Of a stretch of DNA of 7,948 nucleotides, positions 5,910-7,948 are shown piece after piece. Position 1 is the stretch's first letter. Each line of letters opens with the position of its first letter. The notes under the pieces were generated by a model. The model was not told the DNA's origin and searched no databases. It saw only the letters and a list, made by a program, of their open reading frames with translations. The translations under genes were made by a program, and so were the position numbers. This DNA is from Actinomycetes bacterium (lineage in GTDB: Bacteria > Actinomycetota > Coriobacteriia > Coriobacteriales > Eggerthellaceae), in contig JAEYEL010000108.1 of assembly GCA_023403475.1 (NCBI GenBank), positions 1 through 7,948 on the forward strand, written 5' to 3'.

Positions 5910-6647
5910 TTACTTTCTGCGCAGCACGACGGATATGGTGTTCAGGTATTGCAAGGCTCCGGCACGCACAGCGGCGCGGTCGCCTTGGGCGTAGCTGTTG
6001 TCGCAGGATATCCAGTCGGTCCATGCCTCGGCGGTGCACGCCATCTCATTCATGCTCAGAATTTCTGCCCCGTCGGTTTGCTCCAGCAGGGCGCGCCACC
6101 AAAAAATATCGTGCAGGTAGTCAAGCTGCTCGGGCGTCCACGATGCCAGAAGGCATGCGGGCAAGTTGTCGTGGCAGTCGCGCTTCATGCCGGGGATGCA
6201 CAGAAGCAGAAAGCCGCCGTGCTTGACGTAGGGGAGAAGCTTTTCGCCTAGATACTTCGGGTCGCGTCCGAAGTAATTGTACGAGTCGGTGCTCACCACC
6301 GCGTCGAAGAACTCGGTCGCGAAGGGAAGCCCCTGCGAGGCGTCCGCCTTTACGGGGATGGCCTGGCGGTTCGAAAGCCCCAGGCTCTCGAAGAACCGCA
6401 TGTTCTCGCCAGGGTCGCTCCAAAGGTCGACCGCATAGACGACAAGCCCGCACTCACGCGCGAGCAAGGCCGACGTGATGCCCGTGCCACTGCCCAGGTC
6501 GAGCACGACGGATCCTTGGGGGATGGCCGGGCATTGCTCGCCTGCTGCCTCTTCGAGCATCTCTTCGCAGAGCTTGAGGGGGTTAGGCCCCATTATCTTG
6601 TCTTTCACGATAGAGCTGGAAAAGCTGTTCGCTTTTGGGAATTGCAT
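5910..6647 (-). CDS. class I SAM-dependent methyltransferase
   Basis: A 245-residue cytoplasmic protein with a Rossmann-fold methyltransferase core: VVLDLGSGTG (motif I, 47-56), acidic AVDLW with Asp74 for the ribose hydroxyls, KADASQGLPF (100-109, motif III region) and DAVVSTDSYNYFG (115-127, motif IV). A C-terminal Trp-rich stretch (IFWWRALLE, 181-189) probably caps the substrate site. It resembles general small-molecule methyltransferases of the UbiE-like group; the methyl acceptor cannot be predicted. I chose ATG 6647 because AAGGA lies about 7 bases upstream and the family start MGPNPLKLCEE is near residue 19. The frame is open to 6728, but that part overlaps the promoter repeats. It is a single-gene unit on the minus strand. 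Confidence 0.9.
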   Translation of the reverse strand: MQFPKANSFSSSIVKDKIMGPNPLKLCEEMLEEAAGEQCPAIPQGSVVLDLGSGTGITSALLARECGLVVYAVDLWSDPGENMRFFESLGLSNRQAIPVKADASQGLPFATEFFDAVVSTDSYNYFGRDPKYLGEKLLPYVKHGGFLLLCIPGMKRDCHDNLPACLLASWTPEQLDYLHDIFWWRALLEQTDGAEILSMNEMACTAEAWTDWISCDNSYAQGDRAAVRAGALQYLNTISVVLRRK

Positions 6648-6661
6648 GGCTATATCCTTGT

Positions 6662-6696
6662 CTGTATAGAGGCGTATTCTCTGTATAGAGGTGTAT
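6662..6696 (-). repeat. tandem 16-bp repeat upstream of the methyltransferase (candidate operator)
   Basis: CTGTATAGAGG(C/T)GTAT occurs at 6662-6677 and 6681-6696, same orientation, 19-base period, one mismatch. On the minus strand the units read ATACRCCTCTATACAG and end 14 bases before the start codon. The distal unit overlaps the candidate -10 hexamer, so a protein binding the repeats could control initiation. No repressor gene is next to it. Confidence 0.6.
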
Positions 6697-6709
6697 GATT
6701 CGGGCGCAA
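6682..6709 (-). promoter_or_regulatory. candidate promoter for the methyltransferase gene
   Basis: On the minus strand TTGCGC (6709-6704) and TATACA (6687-6682) are separated by 16 bases, about 35 bases before the start codon. Each is a moderate match to the housekeeping -35 and -10. The second repeat unit carries another TATACA nearer the gene, which could be an alternative -10. Confidence 0.4.
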
Positions 6710-6918
6710 CATTCCAAGCCGTTGGCAAACGGCTTCTTGTGGGCTATTCGATTGCGTGTTCCTTACAGAACAAGGACCAAAAAGACATCCCCTTGGATAA
6801 TCTCTCGAAAGCGGCCTTCCCGCTTTCTGGTGGAGTTCAGGATAACACATTCTCGCCGCCCGCGCTATGATTGAACACTTGAGCGAAGCGCTTACATTAG
6901 CAACCAACCTTTTGCAAA

Positions 6919-6969
6919 TTGTAGCATGAGAAATTGTACAAAATATTGAAAAATTTCGTACAATATACT
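6919..6969 (+). promoter_or_regulatory. candidate operator/promoter of the Phd/PIN toxin-antitoxin operon
   Basis: The AT-rich segment contains the palindrome TTGTACAA (6934-6941), a one-mismatch copy TCGTACAA (6956-6963) exactly 22 bases on, and a weaker TTGTAGCA at 6919. GAAATT (6930-6935) and AATTTC (6952-6957) form an inverted pair around the centre. TATACT at 6964-6969 is a good -10, about 31 bases before the antitoxin start; no convincing -35 sits at the right distance. The layout fits autoregulation by a Phd-type antitoxin, as is known for this family. Confidence 0.5.
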
Positions 6970-6999
6970 CTAGTGAACCCGAGTGAAAGGAGGTTGGTC

Positions 7000-7227
7000 G
7001 TGGCGAATATGGAGACCATCACGGCTTCGGAGTTTCGGCAGAACTTTGGTAGATACATGGAGCTTGTGAGTGTGCAGGATTATTCGGTTACGCGCAATGG
7101 CAAGGTTGTGGGTGTGTGGACGAACCCGAATCGAGACAGGATGGCGCTTGTGGAGAGCTTGGCGGGGAGCATTCACGCTGTGGTCGACGAGGCTTTTGAC
7201 CGCGAGGAGCGAAGGTTGCGCCAATGA
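7000..7227 (+). CDS. Phd/YefM-family antitoxin
   Basis: A 75-residue protein matching Phd/YefM antitoxins, which fold on an N-terminal DNA-binding domain and use a flexible C-terminus to block the toxin. Visible pattern: TITASEFRQNFGRYMELV (family start, SEFRxNxxxYM), then YSVTRNGKVVGVW (beta hairpin, 27-39), then a charged helical tail ending DREERRLRQ. The frame is open from a TTG at 6934, but GTG 7000 is the start because AAAGGAGG lies about 6 bases before it. A downstream ATG at 7009 is too far from the SD. The stop overlaps the toxin ATG (ATGA, 7224-7227), indicating translational coupling. Confidence 0.88.
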   Translation: MANMETITASEFRQNFGRYMELVSVQDYSVTRNGKVVGVWTNPNRDRMALVESLAGSIHAVVDEAFDREERRLRQ

Positions 7228-7643
7228 GGATATACTTGGATGCCAATGTCATTCTCGACTACCTGCTTGACAGCCGAGACCCGTTCCACGAGTCGGCGGT
7301 GGAAGTCATGCGACTTGTGGCGTCTAGGCGCATTGCGGGAGGGTTTTCCACCACACAGGCCACCGACTTGTACTATCATCTGCGGAAAGCGGCAGGAGAC
7401 GACGTTGCGCGGCGAGCTTTGAGGGGGCTGTATTCGCTGTGCGACCTATATGCGACGCCGCCGTCCGCTTGTCTCGATGCCCTCGATTCCGGAATCCCAG
7501 ATTACGAGGATGCCGTTCAGATAGAGACGGCTCGGCACAACGCATGCGACCTCATACTAACGCGAAACCTGCGCGATTACGAAGACTCAAGCGTTCCCTA
7601 CATGGATCCCGCGGGGTTTCTGTCTTTTGTGGGCGTTAGATGA
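7224..7643 (+). CDS. PIN-domain (VapC-like) toxin ribonuclease
   Basis: A 139-residue PIN-domain protein, the length of VapC toxins, which cleave RNA in a Mg2+-dependent way. It has the N-terminal acidic residue in YLDANVILD (Asp6), a mid-domain acidic residue in TDLYYHLRK (Asp48), DYEDAVQ (93-99) and the C-terminal DLILTRNLRDY (109-119). These are the usual acidic positions plus the TRN motif, so the catalytic site looks intact. It belongs with the PIN_3/COG1569-like sort. ATG 7224 overlaps the antitoxin stop by four bases. Pairing a Phd-type antitoxin with a PIN toxin is a known mix-and-match arrangement. Confidence 0.88.
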   Translation: MRIYLDANVILDYLLDSRDPFHESAVEVMRLVASRRIAGGFSTTQATDLYYHLRKAAGDDVARRALRGLYSLCDLYATPPSACLDALDSGIPDYEDAVQIETARHNACDLILTRNLRDYEDSSVPYMDPAGFLSFVGVR

Positions 7644-7678
7644 TTCGAAGAGGGTGCAGCTCGTGGACGCTCAGACTG

Positions 7679-7843
7679 TTATCGCGCTTTGCGCGGTGTC
7701 CGCAGCGGCTGCAGGGTGGGCGACCGCATTTGTATGCCGTCCGCTCCGAGCGTCCGGCGATGGAAGTTTCCTCGATTGGGTTGATGCTCGCCCATGGTTT
7801 TGAGCTTTTTGAATACGGTTACGGAAAGCTCTGTTCTGCTCAT
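7679..7843 (-). CDS. small ORF of unknown function behind a good promoter
   Basis: From ATG 7843, 54 residues starting MSRTELSVTVFKKLKTMGEH and ending in a basic, Pro/Arg-rich tail. AAGGAG lies 10 bases before the ATG, and a strong -10 with an inverted repeat is 38 bases upstream, so a transcript starting here is plausible. The first 20 residues look like a natural N-terminal helix; the rest looks less like coding sequence, so this could be a truncated or frameshifted gene. I do not recognise it. Confidence 0.3.
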   Translation of the reverse strand: MSRTELSVTVFKKLKTMGEHQPNRGNFHRRTLGADGIQMRSPTLQPLRTPRKAR

Positions 7844-7872
7844 TCTGGCTGCTCTCCTTCGCGACGCATCGA

Positions 7873-7909
7873 CATGGTGCATTATACGCAATAAAACGCA
7901 CCATGGCAG
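7873..7909 (-). promoter_or_regulatory. minus-strand promoter within a palindromic operator
   Basis: On the minus strand TATAAT (7886-7881) is a perfect -10 with CTGCCA (7909-7904, four of six matches) 17 bases upstream. CATGGTGC at 7873-7880 and GCACCATG at 7898-7905 form a perfect 8-bp inverted repeat with a 17-base centre that contains the -10. A dimeric repressor on these arms would block the polymerase. Confidence 0.55.
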
Positions 7910-7948
7910 TGTGCTTTACCGTGCATTGCGGAAGCCATGCTTCGGGGC

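Larger units (their letters stand above)
6648..6999. other. divergent intergenic region between methyltransferase and antitoxin
   Basis: About 350 bases with no supportable gene, between divergently transcribed genes. It contains the methyltransferase promoter repeat (6662-6709), a perfect 8-bp hairpin at 6716-6735 (AAGCCGTT/AACGGCTT, loop GGCA), another at 6807-6827 (GAAAGCGG/CCGCTTTC, loop CCTTC), and the AT-rich antitoxin operator region (about 6919-6969). Neither hairpin has a T-tract; they may be weak terminators or remnants insulating the two promoters. Confidence 0.6.
7644..7948. other. 305-base terminal stretch without a confident gene
   Basis: Two small overlapping candidates compete here: a plus-strand frame from GTG 7663 to 7803 (46 codons, one hydrophobic segment, GAGGG 8 bases upstream) and the minus-strand frame at 7679-7843. 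The minus-strand one has a promoter and SD of its own. The last bases carry a small hairpin GAAGC/GCTTC (about 7931-7943). Confidence 0.5.

Noticed and set aside
7663..7803. Plus-strand 46-codon frame with one hydrophobic segment and an SD
   Set aside because: It looks partly coding but overlaps the minus-strand candidate that has a promoter, ends abruptly and has no recognisable family; kept only as a competing possibility.

Overview
This is a high-GC bacterial window with dense genes, short leaderless gaps, frequent GTG starts with good Shine-Dalgarno (SD) sequences, and decayed accessory genes between intact ones. Codon use and gene content suggest an anaerobic gut actinobacterium of the Coriobacteriia/Eggerthellaceae type. 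The clues are a multi-membrane-segment Ser/Thr kinase, a relic of a fumarate-reductase-like flavoprotein, and small RelB/MazF and Phd/PIN toxin-antitoxin modules. This is an inference from protein style; no rRNA or marker gene is present.

Left part (1-2713). A probable 3' end of an upstream gene is followed by a two-gene plus-strand unit. It holds a shikimate-kinase-like P-loop kinase (start moved to GTG 171) and, 18 bases later, a MATE-family multidrug/Na+-driven antiporter with an unusual hydrophilic, internally repeated N-terminal tail. A 450-base gap follows, with a perfect 18-bp hairpin at 2342-2391 and a two-copy 33-bp tandem repeat just before the next gene.

Middle part (2714-5909). 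A complete 612-residue eukaryotic-type Ser/Thr kinase, with an N-terminal catalytic domain and a multi-pass C-terminal membrane domain, meets a minus-strand region of gene debris. Read on the minus strand, that region holds four things: a frameshifted fragment of a flavoprotein FAD domain; a RelB/DinJ-like antitoxin that seems to have lost its start; a MazF/PemK-like toxin whose N-terminus is probably frameshifted; and the first ~60 codons of an alpha/beta hydrolase. The toxin frame has no stop and runs into the hydrolase. The hydrolase fragment ends nine bases past the kinase stop. Direct repeats and hairpins lie at the distal end of this region.

Right part (5910-7948). A minus-strand class I SAM methyltransferase has a candidate promoter over a 19-bp-period tandem repeat. 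A plus-strand Phd/YefM-type antitoxin and PIN-domain toxin pair appears intact, with an ATGA overlap and a palindromic AT-rich operator candidate. The last 300 bases hold no confident gene, but they do contain a convincing minus-strand promoter whose -10 lies inside a perfect 8-bp inverted repeat, followed by an SD sequence and a short ORF of unknown function.

I do not see a clear new multi-gene system. The most notable points are the decayed toxin-antitoxin locus fused to a hydrolase remnant next to a probable deletion junction, the membrane kinase lacking the HRD arginine, the shikimate-kinase-like enzyme with altered substrate-site residues, and several candidate operators.
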